Source: an uncultured Desulfomonile sp. (lineage in GTDB: Bacteria > Desulfobacterota > Desulfomonilia > Desulfomonilales > Desulfomonilaceae). From it: a DNA stretch of 7,971 nt. Shown one piece after another: positions 7,552-7,971 of this stretch (positions within the stretch are counted from its first letter, which is position 1; each line of letters begins with the position of its first letter). The translations under genes and the position numbers were made by a program. Below the pieces are notes generated by a model, which saw only the letters and a program-made list of their open reading frames with translations, searched no databases and had not been told where the DNA came from. The stretch is taken from positions 1 through 7,971 of the forward strand of contig CAIXMD010000353.1 of NCBI GenBank assembly GCA_903920415.1, given 5' to 3'.

Positions 7552-7577
7552 AAAAAAGCCCCCGTTCAGGGGGCTTT
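7552..7577 (-). terminator. Rho-independent terminator between the exported-protein gene and hisA
   Basis: On the minus strand AAAGCCCCC (7577-7569) pairs perfectly with GGGGGCTTT (7563-7555) across a 5-nt loop, and a run of six T residues is completed at 7552. Five consecutive G-C pairs followed by U-rich sequence are the standard intrinsic terminator pattern. It starts 23 bp after the stop codon of the exported protein and ends 16 bp before the hisA ATG. It therefore ends the upstream transcript, and for any transcript that begins upstream of it, it would act as an attenuator of hisA-hisF. Confidence 0.87.
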
Positions 7578-7597
7578 CGTTGTTCAGTTTACCTTCC

Positions 7598-7626
7598 GTT
7601 TTAGTCTACGGGAAGATAGTAAACAA
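7598..7626 (-). promoter_or_regulatory. Weak candidate promoter for hisA-hisF
   Basis: The minus strand has TTGTTT (7621-7626), a 17-nt spacer and TAAAAC (7598-7603), matching 3 and 4 of 6 sigma-70 consensus bases. The -10 overlaps the stop codon of the exported-protein gene. Transcription would begin near 7591, upstream of the terminator hairpin, so the hairpin would be in the hisA leader. The match is poor and is listed mainly because hisA otherwise has no visible promoter downstream of the terminator. Confidence 0.18.
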
Positions 7627-7971
7627 ACGGCGGCCAAGGAACGATGAATCTCCACATCGGCACCGCCACAGGAATGGGGGGAGGCCCACAAGTTGGTCCA
7701 CAGACTGGGGGCTGAGGTGGTTCGGGATACTGCATTTTCACCTGGATCGATGTTTTCAGTCTTGATGGCGGCGGGCCACAAAAAACCGGAGCCGCTACCT
7801 TTCTCATTGGTGGCGCTTGGCACGCCGGACCAACACAGGCTGCTGGCGGGGCTCCTGCAGGAACCACCGTAGGTTGGGGAGCTGGGATTGACCCCGTAAA
7901 TGTCTCGGCCCATACCATACCCGTCGCAGCTACGACAACCAGTATGAATCCGAGAATTCCTATCTTTTTAA
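7601..7971 (-). CDS. Exported Cys/Pro-rich small protein of unknown function, 5' end beyond window
   Basis: I do not recognise this protein. The frame is open from the right edge to TAA at 7601; 122 residues are visible. The first visible residues (KKIGILGFILVVVAATGMVWA) form the end of the basic region and the hydrophobic core of a Sec signal peptide, with likely cleavage after Val-Trp-Ala at visible residue 21. An ATG at 7918 lies inside this signal and is not the true start, which must be a codon or two outside the window. The mature part of about 100 residues has 28 prolines and five cysteines, in CVGPAC (45-50), CGPPP (64-68) and CGPTCGPPP (90-98). It ends in an aromatic tail (MWRFIVPWPPFVYYLP). 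No enzyme motif is visible. It would be a periplasmic, surface or secreted protein, perhaps with disulfides; this is inference. A strong terminator follows, so it is transcribed apart from hisA. An overlapping frame (7584-7913) lacks these signals. Confidence 0.75.
   Translation of the reverse strand, partial: KKIGILGFILVVVAATGMVWAETFTGSIPAPQPTVVPAGAPPAACVGPACQAPPMRKVAAPVFCGPPPSRLKTSIQVKMQYPEPPQPPVCGPTCGPPPIPVAVPMWRFIVPWPPFVYYLPVD

Noticed and set aside
7584..7913. Minus-strand open frame of 109 residues overlapping the exported-protein gene
   Set aside because: It has no signal peptide, and the CGP motifs and signal sequence are in the other frame, which also extends upstream past the window edge.

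Overview
The window is a housekeeping segment, probably from a Deltaproteobacterium in the broad sense (Desulfobacterota and relatives). All recognisable genes lie on the minus strand. In transcription order (right to left) they are: an exported Cys/Pro-rich small protein cut by the right edge, hisA, hisF, mutS2, dnaG, and rpoD cut by the left edge. The taxonomic guess rests on the mutS2-dnaG-rpoD neighbourhood, the RpoD form (acidic N-terminal segment and long non-conserved insert) and moderate GC by eye. It is inference, not a database result.

Layout. 7601-7971 holds the 3' part of a short secreted protein with a signal peptide. A strong Rho-independent terminator (7552-7577) closes it. hisA (6798-7535) and hisF (6044-6808) follow and overlap by 11 bp, a typical translationally coupled pair. 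After 115 bp with a possible promoter comes mutS2 (3577-5928). A 282-bp gap without a gene separates it from dnaG (1540-3294), which is followed after 42 bp by rpoD (1-1497). The dnaG-rpoD pair resembles the macromolecular synthesis operon, which couples replication priming to the housekeeping sigma factor.

How the genes work together. HisA and HisF catalyse consecutive steps of histidine synthesis; HisF also needs the glutaminase HisH, which is not in the window. MutS2 is an ATPase with a C-terminal Smr domain, linked in other bacteria to recombination control or rescue of collided ribosomes. DnaG makes replication primers and RpoD directs housekeeping transcription. No mobile element, CRISPR array, tRNA or rRNA was seen.

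I found no obvious undescribed system. The best leads are: (1) a 9-A plus 7-A tract in mutS2 exactly at the linker before the Smr domain, where slippage in either direction would give a MutS2 without Smr; (2) loss of the Smr LDLRG motif, with Asp replaced by Lys; (3) a 9-T run in dnaG where slippage gives quick stops; (4) the unidentified secreted protein with CGP motifs; (5) a terminator placed just before hisA, with an anti-Shine-Dalgarno-like sequence at the hisA start.
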